64,000 nucleotides of DNA from Phascolarctobacterium_A sp034086985 (GCA_034086985.1 JAXDZG010000002.1:110058-174057); one strand, 5' to 3'; shown: positions 53,314 through 61,353, counted from the stretch's first letter. Numbers and translations are program-made. The notes: generated by a model not told the origin, from the sequence alone.

Positions 53314-53943
53314 ATGGAATATTTAGTAGTTAGTTTAATGTTTATCGTCTTCCTGCAGACGAGATTTATGGAGCTGCGCCGCGCTACCCTGTGCCTTGCA
53401 GTGCAGTCTGCCTTGATTGCTGCTGCTTGCCTCGTTATTGGCCTGAGCCACGGTGGGGGACTCCACGGCTGGATGCCTGGCTTACTCACCATCGCTGTTA
53501 AGGTGCTCTTTATTCCGGCGGCTATTTTGCGCACGGTAAAGGGCCTGCGCGATGAGCGGGAAATAGTCAGCGATATTAATGTCAACTATTCCACCGCAGT
53601 AGCTGCTTGCAGCCTGGCCCTGGGCTATATGGTGATTGATGGGCTGCTGCCCCAGGCCGAGGGTCGCGATATTCTGGCTACATCCATGTTCATGATCATG
53701 ACGGGTCTGACCCTAATTGTTATGCGCAGTCGTGCCATTATGCAGATGATTGGCCTAATCACCATGGAAAATGGAATTTACTTGCTTGGTTTAATCATGA
53801 CCGAGGGCCTGCCCTTGATCATTGAGCTGGGCATTTTCCTGGATGTGCTCATTGCTGTGGTAATTCTGGTTATTTTGACCTCACGTTTGCGTTTGTCCTT
53901 TAGGACGACGGATACCAACGTGCTGGATAAGCTGAAAGGATAG
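53314..53943 (+). CDS. Hydrogenase membrane subunit HyfE-like (NuoK-related)
   Basis: A 209-residue protein with about six or seven hydrophobic helices. The C-terminal half (MTGLTLIVMRSRAIMQMIGLITMENGIYLLGLIMTEGLPLIIELGI) resembles NuoK/MrpC, as in HyfE. AAGGAGG precedes the ATG. It sits between the NuoH-like and second antiporter-like subunits, the same place hyfE holds relative to hyfF in Escherichia coli. Confidence 0.87.
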   Translation: MEYLVVSLMFIVFLQTRFMELRRATLCLAVQSALIAAACLVIGLSHGGGLHGWMPGLLTIAVKVLFIPAAILRTVKGLRDEREIVSDINVNYSTAVAACSLALGYMVIDGLLPQAEGRDILATSMFMIMTGLTLIVMRSRAIMQMIGLITMENGIYLLGLIMTEGLPLIIELGIFLDVLIAVVILVILTSRLRLSFRTTDTNVLDKLKG

Positions 53944-53950
53944 GTGGAGC

Positions 53951-55426
53951 ATGTTAGAATATATTATTTTACTTCTGTGCCTGCCCCCTGTATGCGCTCT
54001 TTTGGCTTTGACAGGCTTATTTTCCAATAGTATTTTACACTGGCTGCACCGCCTGACCGCCACCGGCGTGGGCATTAGCGTGGGCCTTTTGGCAAGCAAG
54101 TTTAACCCTGCCGAGCCCTACATGGACGATTATTTCTATGTAGACGCGCTGAGCCTGTGGGTTGTAATCATCATTACTACCTTGTATGTGGCAGCCAGCT
54201 GGACTGCTCGCAGCTATCTCACTCGCGAGGAGCGCTGTGGCGTTTTGAAGGGCGAGCAGCTGCAAACAGGTCGTTATTTTGCCCTGATGCAATTCTTCTG
54301 CTGGACCATGTTCATCGTACTGCTGGTGAAGAATTTGGGCTTGATGTGGGTTGCGATTGAGGCGACTACCTTAATCTCTGCTTTGTTAATTTCCTTTAAA
54401 TTTACCCGTGCGGCTCTAGAGGCTACTTGGAAGTACATCATGGTCTGCACCGTAGGCATTTGCTTGGCTTTATTGGGTACGCTGGTGCTCTATTATGCAC
54501 AGCTGGCCGCTCTGGGCAGCGAGAACGCCCTCAGCTGGGTATATCTCCACGAGCACGCAACTGCGCTGGACCCGGCCTTGACCAAGCTGGCGCTGCTGTT
54601 CCTGGTAATTGGCTACGGCACTAAGGCAGGTATGGCGCCCATGCACACCTGGCTGCCGGATGCTTATGCGGAGGCTCCGTCCCTGACCAGCGGTATGCTT
54701 AGCGGCGCGCTCTGCAGCTGCGCCATTTACGTTTTGCTGCGCAATCTGGTGATTTTATTGCCCACCGCCGGCAGTGAGATGATGAGCAGCATGCTGCTGT
54801 TCTTTGCCGTGCTGACCGTGGCTGTGGCCGTGCCCTTCGTAGTGGTACAGCGTGATGTGAAGCGTATTTTGGCTTATTCCTCCATGGAAAATATCGGCAT
54901 TATGGTGGCTGGTATCGGCGCCTTTTCCGCTCTCTCCATCAAGGCTGTGATGCTGCATATGTATAGCCACGCTATGATTAAATTCGTGCTCTTCTATATT
55001 GCAGGCACCATCATCCAAGAGTACCAGACTCGCAATATGATGCGTATCCACGGTATGATTAAGGACGTGCCCCATACGGCCACCTTCTGGCTCACCGGTA
55101 TGCTGGGCATTCTGGGCCTGCCGCCCATGGGCTTGTTCTTTAGCAAGTTCTATATTATGTCCGCTCTATTTAACGAAGGACATTGGCTTGCGGGCAGCCT
55201 TTTGATCGTACTTTTAGCGGGCGTGCTTATCGGTATCCTGTACCACGGCATGCGTATGCTGTGCGATAACGCTAAGCGTCAGCCCTTGGGCGACCTTTTG
55301 GGAGCTATCGATGTGCCTGTTTTGGCTTTGTTATTAGTATTTACCTGCATCGTAGGTGCGGGCTTTGAAAATTTACCTTGGCTCAATAATTTATTGAACC
55401 ATGCTGTACGTGTAATAGGAGGCTGA
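53951..55426 (+). CDS. Second antiporter-like hydrogenase membrane subunit (HyfF-like)
   Basis: A 491-residue antiporter-like subunit related to HyfF and NuoM/NuoN. Core motifs are LMWVAIEATTLISALLISFKFTRAALEATWKYIM (with the conserved Glu and Lys), GYGTKAGMAPMHTWLPDAYAEAPSLTSGMLSGAL and AYSSMENIGIMVAG. A second proton-channel module alongside the HyfB-like subunit. GGTGGAG precedes the ATG, and it lies 7 nt behind the HyfE-like gene and 4 nt before the large-subunit gene. No HyfD-like third antiporter subunit is present. Confidence 0.9.
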   Translation: MLEYIILLLCLPPVCALLALTGLFSNSILHWLHRLTATGVGISVGLLASKFNPAEPYMDDYFYVDALSLWVVIIITTLYVAASWTARSYLTREERCGVLKGEQLQTGRYFALMQFFCWTMFIVLLVKNLGLMWVAIEATTLISALLISFKFTRAALEATWKYIMVCTVGICLALLGTLVLYYAQLAALGSENALSWVYLHEHATALDPALTKLALLFLVIGYGTKAGMAPMHTWLPDAYAEAPSLTSGMLSGALCSCAIYVLLRNLVILLPTAGSEMMSSMLLFFAVLTVAVAVPFVVVQRDVKRILAYSSMENIGIMVAGIGAFSALSIKAVMLHMYSHAMIKFVLFYIAGTIIQEYQTRNMMRIHGMIKDVPHTATFWLTGMLGILGLPPMGLFFSKFYIMSALFNEGHWLAGSLLIVLLAGVLIGILYHGMRMLCDNAKRQPLGDLLGAIDVPVLALLLVFTCIVGAGFENLPWLNNLLNHAVRVIGG

Positions 55427-55430
55427 GGCT

Positions 55431-56933
55431 ATGCTGGTAAAACCCGAAAATTTGCGTGGCGCTGCGAATATTTGCAGTGATGGCGGCAAGCGTCCCTTGG
55501 CTGCCATGTTTGGCGCTGATGAAACTCAGCGTGGCGGTGGCCTAGCCATCTATTGCTTGTTCTATAATGCTCAAAAACGGGATTTGGATGTTTTGAAAGC
55601 GGAATTTCCCGCCGAGGGTCCCTTGAATTATCCTTCCCTGACTACCTTGTTGCCTGCGGCTGCTTGGTATGAGCGTGAGCTGCACGATATGTTCGGCTTT
55701 ATTCCTGAGGGTCATCCCGATTTGCGTCCTTTAGTTTTGCATGAAAGCTTCCCTGAGGGCTTCCATCCCCTGCGTAAGGAGGTGGCGGTGGACTGTGAGT
55801 GCCATGGCCACCGTGAGTATGAGATGATGACCTCTAACGGTGAGGGCCTTTTTGAGGTACCTGTTGGTCCTATTCATGCAGGCATTATCGAGCCCGGTCA
55901 CTTCCGTTTTAGTCAGGCCGGTGAAGCTATGCTGCAGCTGGATGCGAAGCTCTTCTTTACCCATCGTGGTTTGGAAAAGGCCTTGGAGGGTAAGACTCCC
56001 ATGGAGGCCATGCCCATTATCGAGCGCATTTGTGGCGCCTGCAGCGTGGCCAATACTCTGAGCTTTTGCCAAGCAGTGGAGAAGCTCAGCGAGGCGAAGG
56101 TTCCTTACCGGGCTTGGCTTATTCGTACTTTAGCTTTAGAAATGGAGCGCCTGTATAACCATGTGGGCGATACGGGCAATATTTGCGCTGGCGTGGGCTT
56201 CTCTCCTGTGATTAGCATGGGCGCCCGCATGAAGGAATATTTGCAGCAGCTCAATGAGCTGATTGCTGGTAATCGCTTCCTGCGCGGCCTCATCATCCCT
56301 GGTGGCGTGACCATGGATGTGGAAGAAAAGCAGCTGGAGGAAATCCTCGATGTGCTCAAGGAAGTGGAGCGCGTGTACGCCGATATGGTGCACATTATGT
56401 GGGAGCAGGCTAATTTTGTGAACCGTATTCGCACCACGGGCATTGTCCGCGAGGGCACTGCCTTTGATCTGGCCATGGTGGGCGTGGGCGCCCGTGCCAG
56501 CGGCATAAATCGTGACAGTCGCAAGGATATGGGCTTTGGCATTTATGACGAGCTGGACTTTGATGTGGTGACCGAGACCACCGGCGACGTGGAAGCACGC
56601 ATTAAGGTGCGCGTGGGCGAGGTGCGCGAGAGCCTGAAGCTCGTGCGCCAGGTTATCAGCAAGTTGCGCCGCAATGCGGAGGTGGAGCTGGCAGTGGATT
56701 TGGGCCAGCTGCGTACCTTGGAGGGCAGCTGGGGCATCAGCGAGTCTCCTCGCGGTGACAATATTCACTGGCTCATGCTGGATGAAAATGGCCGCATCGA
56801 CCGCAGCTTTATTCGCTCCGCGTCCTATCCCAACTGGCCTGCACTGACCGTTGCAGTACAGGGAGATATAATTCCGGATTTCCCCTTGATTAATAAGAGC
56901 TTTGAGCTCTGCTATGCCTGCATAGACCGCTAA
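55431..56933 (+). CDS. Group 4 [NiFe]-hydrogenase large subunit (HyfG/HycE-like)
   Basis: A 500-residue fusion of a NuoC-like N-terminal domain (WYERELHDMFGFIPEGHPDLR) and the NuoD-like hydrogenase large subunit. The L1 nickel motif ERICGACS is near residue 200, and the L2 motif is the last stretch of the protein, ELCYACIDR. All four nickel-site cysteines are therefore present, so it is a real hydrogenase rather than a complex I subunit. The chain ends exactly where the maturation protease normally cuts, leaving no C-terminal propeptide. No hyp or endopeptidase genes are in the window. The physiological electron donor is unknown, since no formate dehydrogenase or CO dehydrogenase gene is adjacent. 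Confidence 0.92.
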   Translation: MLVKPENLRGAANICSDGGKRPLAAMFGADETQRGGGLAIYCLFYNAQKRDLDVLKAEFPAEGPLNYPSLTTLLPAAAWYERELHDMFGFIPEGHPDLRPLVLHESFPEGFHPLRKEVAVDCECHGHREYEMMTSNGEGLFEVPVGPIHAGIIEPGHFRFSQAGEAMLQLDAKLFFTHRGLEKALEGKTPMEAMPIIERICGACSVANTLSFCQAVEKLSEAKVPYRAWLIRTLALEMERLYNHVGDTGNICAGVGFSPVISMGARMKEYLQQLNELIAGNRFLRGLIIPGGVTMDVEEKQLEEILDVLKEVERVYADMVHIMWEQANFVNRIRTTGIVREGTAFDLAMVGVGARASGINRDSRKDMGFGIYDELDFDVVTETTGDVEARIKVRVGEVRESLKLVRQVISKLRRNAEVELAVDLGQLRTLEGSWGISESPRGDNIHWLMLDENGRIDRSFIRSASYPNWPALTVAVQGDIIPDFPLINKSFELCYACIDR

Positions 56934-56945
56934 GGAGGTGGCAAG

Positions 56946-57668
56946 ATGTTAAAGCTATTGGAAGCAATTTTTGCTGGCAAATGTGCTACAGAAAATATTG
57001 ATACCACTGGCCATCCTCGCATGCGGGGCCAGCTGCAGTGCAGTGGCCAGTGCAACGGCTGTGGAGCCTGCGCAGCAGCTTGCCCGGTGCAGGCGCTTAC
57101 TGTGGTAGGTGGCAAGCCTCAAATCGATTATAAGAAGTGCATTTTTTGTGGTAAGTGCGTGGAGGCTTGCGCCGCAAAGGCGCTGAGCCACACAAATAGA
57201 GAAGCACTGGCGGAGATATTAGTGGAGAGTCAGGCTGCGGTAAGCGAGGCCGTGACGGCCAAGCTGGGACGGAGCCTGCACGTGCGCCATGTGGACGCAG
57301 GCAGCTGTAATGCCTGCGACTTTGAGATGGGCGCAACCAGCAACCCCGTTTATGATTTGCATCGCTACGGCATCGCCTTTGTGGCTTCGCCTCGCCATGC
57401 AGATATGATTATGGTGACAGGCGTAGTTACGCGCAATCTGGAGCAGGCTTTGCGCATGACGTACGCTGCCATGCCGGAGCCGCGCCTGGTGATGGCCTGC
57501 GGCGCGTGCGCCGCGGGAGGCACCACTTACGGCTCCACCTATGCCATCGTTGGCAAGGTGAGCGATGTGGTGCCGGTGGACATTGCTGTCCCCGGCTGCC
57601 CGCCGCGGCCCAGCGCCATGATTGTGGCGCTCTGTGCCGCTGCGGATATGTTGAAAGAGAAGATGTAA
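56946..57668 (+). CDS. Hydrogenase small subunit fused to a 2[4Fe-4S] ferredoxin domain (HyfH+HyfI-like)
   Basis: A 240-residue two-domain protein. Residues 30-80 form a bacterial ferredoxin domain with two cluster motifs (CNGCGACAAACP and CIFCGKCVEACA). Residues 100-240 form the NuoB-like small subunit with proximal-cluster cysteines in CNACDFE, CGACAAGG and PGCPPRPS. Escherichia coli encodes these as separate HycF/HyfH and HycG/HyfI proteins. The fusion suggests a compact electron wire from an external donor to the Ni-Fe site. AAGGAGG precedes the ATG. It is the last gene of the operon, and structured repeat copy B follows immediately. Confidence 0.9.
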   Translation: MLKLLEAIFAGKCATENIDTTGHPRMRGQLQCSGQCNGCGACAAACPVQALTVVGGKPQIDYKKCIFCGKCVEACAAKALSHTNREALAEILVESQAAVSEAVTAKLGRSLHVRHVDAGSCNACDFEMGATSNPVYDLHRYGIAFVASPRHADMIMVTGVVTRNLEQALRMTYAAMPEPRLVMACGACAAGGTTYGSTYAIVGKVSDVVPVDIAVPGCPPRPSAMIVALCAAADMLKEKM

Positions 57669-57674
57669 ATATTA

Positions 57675-57860
57675 AGAAACAAATGTATATCATTCGCTCG
57701 CGGCAATTTTCTTAACGCGAATTTCGTGGGGTTCAATTGGCCTCTGCGGGGTACTATTTGGCTCGCAGAACAATATACTGTTTCGAACCCTTGAGGCCAT
57801 TGTACCAAGCCACTCATTCGCTAAAAATCGCAGCTCGTTCATGATATACTATTTGTTTCT
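57675..57860. repeat. Structured intergenic repeat, copy B (convergent junction)
   Basis: Outer arms at 57675-57693 and 57841-57860 pair over 19 bp with a single bulge (T57850): AGAAACAAAT with ATTTGTTTCT, then GTATATCAT with ATGATATAC. Inward, ATTTT (57706-57710) can pair with AAAAT (57824-57828) and GCGAAT (57717-57722) with ATTCGC (57816-57821). The core 57713-57836 is the counterpart of 45657-45780. The outer arms share no sequence with those of copy A, although both pair. It lies between the hydrogenase operon and the convergent TetR gene. The core also holds crossing dyads: GGGTTC/GAACCC, TGGCCTC/GAGGCCA, TCTGCG/CGCAGA and GGTAC/GTACC. Confidence 0.85.
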
Positions 57861-57870
57861 AAAAAAGCAG

Positions 57871-57910
57871 AACCTCCTACTGTACATCATAAGTTGTACA
57901 ATAGGAGGTT
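57871..57910. terminator. Bidirectional terminator between copy B and the TetR gene
   Basis: AACCTCCTA (57871-57879) pairs with TAGGAGGTT (57902-57910), with TGTACA repeats able to extend the stem inside. T-rich tracts follow on both strands. It lies directly behind the minus-strand TetR stop. Confidence 0.85.
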
Positions 57911-57915
57911 TTCGT

Positions 57916-58614
57916 TTACTTACGTAGTGATGACAAATACGAGTCCAACGCTTCCATGAGATAATTCGTCTCCGAACGTTGGTCGAAATTGCCTATTTGC
58001 CTAATCTGCCCTTGGGTGAGGAAGAAGAACATGATGATGCCCTCGAGGGTAAAGGCCACGTGAGTGGGCTTGATGGCTGTTACTATCTCCCCGCACTCAA
58101 TGGCCTCATTCACTAGCTCGGCCATAAATTGGTGGATTTTATAAAGGCGATTTTTTACGTAGTTTTCGAACATGGGCTGGGGGCTGAGGAGCTCCCTGTA
58201 GATCAAATGCATGTTGTAGGGATGCTCCATTTGCATGGCCGCAATGGAGTCCACATAGCTGCGCAGTCTGTTCAAGGGTGATTCCATACGCGCTCTGATT
58301 TTCTCTTGGAGCTTTAAAAATTTATCTGCTTCCGTGTAAAGCACTTCCTGATAGAGGTTCTTCTTGCCTCCAAAGTAGTAGGAGATGAGAGCGCTGTTCA
58401 CACCGCTGGCCGCCGCAATTTGCTTGATAGAGACGGCGCTGAAATTGTCCTGCGCAAAGAGCTTGGTGGCCGCTTGGAGAATTTTGTCGGCGCTGGAGGC
58501 GGTGGCGCTTTGCAGGATTTTACTGGCATTTAAGCCATCAGCATCATGTGAGATGTTGCTTGCGCTGGCAGTACCGTCTTGTTTGTTTATATTTTGCATA
58601 GCATTTTCGTTCAT
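57916..58614 (-). CDS. TetR/AcrR family transcriptional regulator
   Basis: A 232-residue regulator. The N-terminal helix-turn-helix spans about residues 42-88 (KILQAATKLFAQDNFSAVSIKQIAAASGVNSALISYYFGGKKNLYQEVL). The C-terminal ligand domain resembles the CecR type (YNMHLIYRELLSPQPMFENYVKNRL). It has an unusual polar extension of about 40 residues before the DNA-binding domain, in which KILQSATASSAD partly duplicates the following KILQAAT. GAGGGA precedes the ATG by 6 nt. It may control a transport or envelope gene, but no target is adjacent on its strand. The RND operon 8 kb away is a candidate by family habit only. Confidence 0.88.
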   Translation of the reverse strand: MNENAMQNINKQDGTASASNISHDADGLNASKILQSATASSADKILQAATKLFAQDNFSAVSIKQIAAASGVNSALISYYFGGKKNLYQEVLYTEADKFLKLQEKIRARMESPLNRLRSYVDSIAAMQMEHPYNMHLIYRELLSPQPMFENYVKNRLYKIHQFMAELVNEAIECGEIVTAIKPTHVAFTLEGIIMFFFLTQGQIRQIGNFDQRSETNYLMEALDSYLSSLRK

Positions 58615-58652
58615 TATTATTCCCTCACTTGTTGGCGAGTATCCTGCAATAC

Positions 58653-58680
58653 ATTATACACTATTTTGGCAATTCTGTAA
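58653..58680 (-). promoter_or_regulatory. Promoter of the TetR gene
   Basis: Minus strand: TTACAG (58680-58675), 16-nt spacer, TATAAT (58658-58653). Confidence 0.6.
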
Positions 58681-58730
58681 CTATGCGGAGAAAATAATAT
58701 ACTCTAATTGACTAGAAATAGCGGCGTACC

Positions 58731-58759
58731 TTGACTATTGCTACCCAAGGGGGTATAAT
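58731..58759 (+). promoter_or_regulatory. Promoter of the polysaccharide-locus remnant
   Basis: TTGACT (58731-58736), 17-nt spacer, TATAAT (58754-58759). About 100 nt of leader follow before the ATG at 58870. Confidence 0.85.
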
Positions 58760-58869
58760 TAACATGAATATTTATGATGCAATAACGAGAATTATTACTA
58801 GATAGGTGTAACTCAGAAGTATGATTAAGCTGGGAGTAAAACGCTATCGGGGAGACAGGAGTAGATTAT

Positions 58870-60036
58870 ATGGGGCGCTATTATAAAACGATTACTATAC
58901 TGCTTTTTGTAGCCCTGGATTATTTGGCTCTTGTTGCAGCGGAGCAGTGTGCCTATCTCATTCGCAATAATTTCTTCCATACCAGTCACTTGCATATTTC
59001 TTGGATAAACTTTTGGGTAGTTTTTCCACTATTATATATTTTCTTTTTGAACATGGGCCAGCTTTACAGCCGTCGTCGTCCCTTCTATAAGGAAGTGGAG
59101 CAGCTGTTTCAAGCGTCCCTCTATGGTACCTTGGCAGTAATTTTCGTGCTTTACGTTGCTCGCATTGCAGAGCATACCAGTCGCTTCTTTACAGGCACCT
59201 TTGGTATTTTGGCCTTTGTTTTTATGACCCTGCTGCGCTGTGCTCTCAAGAACTTTTTGCAAAGAAAGCAGCTGCTGCAGACGCCGGTTATCATTATTGG
59301 TGCTGGTAAAACTGCAGAGCTATTGGTAAGGTCTCTGCGCAACGACCCAGGCATGGGGTATAAGATAATTGGCCTTTTAGAGGATAATAAGGTACAAAAG
59401 GGCATCTTGGAAAAGTATCCTGTATTGGGTGGCTTCGCTGATGCCGAGAGGGTTATTGCAGAAACGGGCGTGAAGCGTGTGTTTATCGCCGCTCCTGGTC
59501 TAAAGGATTATGATTTGGGCATGCTTGTGTACCGCATTCAGCCTTTAGTTGAGAATATGGGCGTTATTACTAACCTTGTGGGTGTGCCCACTGGTACGGT
59601 TGAAGCTGAGAGTATATTTAACGAGAAGCTGTTGATTCTGCGCTTGAAGAATAATTTGGCGCGTCCATTAAATCGGTTTATTAAAACAGTTGTGGACTAT
59701 GTCCTGACTATTGTTGGCACTATTGTTATTTCTCCAATATTGCTTTTTATAGCAATTTGGATTTATTATGATTCTCCTGGCCCGGTTATTTTTAGGCATA
59801 TGCGGGTCGGCAAGGATGGTAAGATGTTTCCTTGTTATAAATTCAGAAGTATGTGTTTTAATGCTGATGAAAAATTAAAGGAGCTCTTGCAAAATGACCC
59901 CGAAGCTAGGGCTGAATGGGAGAAGGATTTCAAATTGAAGAATGATCCACGCATTACGCGCAGTGGTGCTTCCCAGAGTACTTCTTTCATAGTTAAAAAT
60001 AAATATAAGATTTTTCTCGAGAAACGGAGTGTGTAA
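58870..60036 (+). pseudogene. Truncated polyprenyl-phosphate sugar-1-phosphate transferase (WbaP/exopolysaccharide type)
   Basis: The first 366 residues are a clear initiating glycosyltransferase for capsule or exopolysaccharide. There are about four N-terminal membrane helices, a CoA-binding-like Rossmann module (PVIIIGAGKTAELLVRSLRNDPGMG), a further helix and the start of the catalytic domain (DSPGPVIFRHMRVGKDGKMFPCYKFRSM, then NDPRITRSGA). At about 59968 family similarity stops abruptly, and the frame ends with 20 unrelated, Lys- and Ser-rich residues. The family continues there with the LDELPQ segment that holds the catalytic Asp-Glu dyad and with MSLVGPRP, so the enzyme should be inactive. 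A deletion or recombination junction (or an assembly chimera) is the likely cause. It is the first gene after a good promoter. Confidence 0.8.
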
Positions 60037-60039
60037 GAA

Positions 60040-60333
60040 ATGATTGATAATACAAAGTTGCTTTATTTTAATACAATTGTATCAGAGGTTGGAAGTTTAG
60101 TTCCATTAGAATTTTTGAGGCAAATTCCTTTTGTTGCAAAGAGAATTTACTATATTTATGGTGTTCCTGGGAATGTAATAAGAGGTTTTCATTCGCATAG
60201 ATTGTTAAAGCAAGTGTTAATTTGTATTCATGGTAGGGTAAAAATAAAAGTAAAGACTCCATATTCTGAAGATGTAGTTGAATTAAACAAACCTAATATT
60301 GGGTTATATATAACCCAAACTTCCGCTTCGTAA
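60040..60333 (+). pseudogene. 3'-truncated WxcM/FdtA-like sugar 3,4-ketoisomerase fragment
   Basis: A 97-residue frame whose body matches the cupin-fold dTDP-4-oxo-6-deoxyhexose 3,4-ketoisomerase family: GSLVPLEFLRQIPFVAKRIYYIYGVPGNVIRGFHSHRLLKQVLICIHGRVKI, then LNKPNIGLYI. Family proteins continue for about 40 more residues with the conserved PMIWREMYNFS region. Here similarity ends at about 60310 at a perfect 16-bp palindrome (60301-60316), after which the DNA is rmlB. The ribosome site is weak. In intact loci this enzyme helps make dTDP-Fuc3N- or Qui3N-type sugars. Confidence 0.78.
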
Positions 60334-61184
60334 AAGCTGATATCTGTGATAGGGAAGCAGTGTATAAACTTTTTGAAGAAGAGCATCCTGATATTGTGGT
60401 TAACTTCGCTGCAGAAAGCCATGTGGACCGCTCTATTGAAGACCCTGGTATTTTCTTGGAGACAAATATTAAGGGAACTGCTGTGCTCATGGATGCGTGC
60501 AGAAAGTATGGTATTAAACGCTATCATCAGGTTTCTACTGATGAAGTATATGGAGACCTGCCCTTGGATAGACCTGATTTATTCTTTACTGAAGATACTC
60601 CTATTCACACCAGCAGCCCGTATTCTTCTTCCAAGGCTGGCGCAGATTTGCTAGTTATGGCATATCATCGTACATATGGCCTGCCTGTGACTATTTCCCG
60701 TTGCAGCAATAACTATGGGCCTTATCATTTCCCTGAGAAGCTCATTCCTTTGATGATTGCTAATGCGTTAGCTGATAAACCTCTGCCTGTATATGGTGAA
60801 GGTATTAATGTGCGTGACTGGCTGTATGTAGAGGATCACTGCAAGGCCATTGATTTAATTATTCATAAGGGTAGAGTAGGTGAGGTCTACAACATTGGTG
60901 GACATAACGAGATGCGTAATATCGATATTGTGAAGCTGATTTGTAAGGAATTAGGCAAGCCAGAGAGCCTGATTACTTACGTAACCGACCGCAAAGGCCA
61001 TGATATGAGATATGCTATTGATCCGACTAAGATTCATAACGAATTGGGTTGGCTGCCTGAGACCAAGTTCGCTGATGGTATTAAGAAAACCATTAAATGG
61101 TATCTAGAGAACAAAAAATGGTGGCAGGATATCATTAGCGGCGAGTATCAAAACTATTATGAGAAAATGTATGGGAATAGGTGA
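60318..61184 (+). pseudogene. rmlB: 5'-truncated dTDP-glucose 4,6-dehydratase (rmlB) fragment
   Basis: The frame reads NFRFVKADICDREAVYKLFEEEHPDIVVNFAAESHVDRSIEDP and continues to a normal RmlB C-terminus (DRKGHDMRYAIDPTKIHNELGWLPETKF). The catalytic region STDEVYGDLPLD and the YSSSKAG Tyr-x3-Lys motif are present. About 60 N-terminal residues, including the GxxGFIG NAD-binding loop, are missing, because the gene joins directly to the ketoisomerase fragment at about 60310. A GTG at 60360 could start a 274-residue protein, but it could not bind NAD normally. A strong hairpin follows the stop. Confidence 0.85.
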
Positions 61185-61189
61185 AATGT

Positions 61190-61215
61190 GCATCCCCGCC
61201 TAGCGGCGGGGATGC
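61190..61215. terminator. Perfect 11-bp GC-rich hairpin after rmlB
   Basis: GCATCCCCGCC (61190-61200) pairs perfectly with GGCGGGGATGC (61205-61215) around TAGC. No T-run follows, so it may be a transcript-stabilising or factor-assisted end rather than a classical terminator. Beyond it, to 61353, there are AT-rich inverted repeats (for example 61225-61256) and no gene. Confidence 0.65.
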
Positions 61216-61353
61216 AATTTACACTATATAAGAATATTTGAGCAAATATTTATATAAAAATGAACCATCCGGTAAATAAAGAGGGTGGTGGGCTGTTTTG
61301 GATAAAAAGAATCTCGATTTTAACTTTTCTTTATTGTCTTAGTAACTTATTTG

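Noticed and set aside
55431..56933. Interpretation of the 50-57 kb operon as a respiratory complex I (nuo) fragment.
   Set aside because: The large subunit keeps both CxxC nickel motifs, and the operon lacks NADH-module subunits, so a group 4 hydrogenase fits better.
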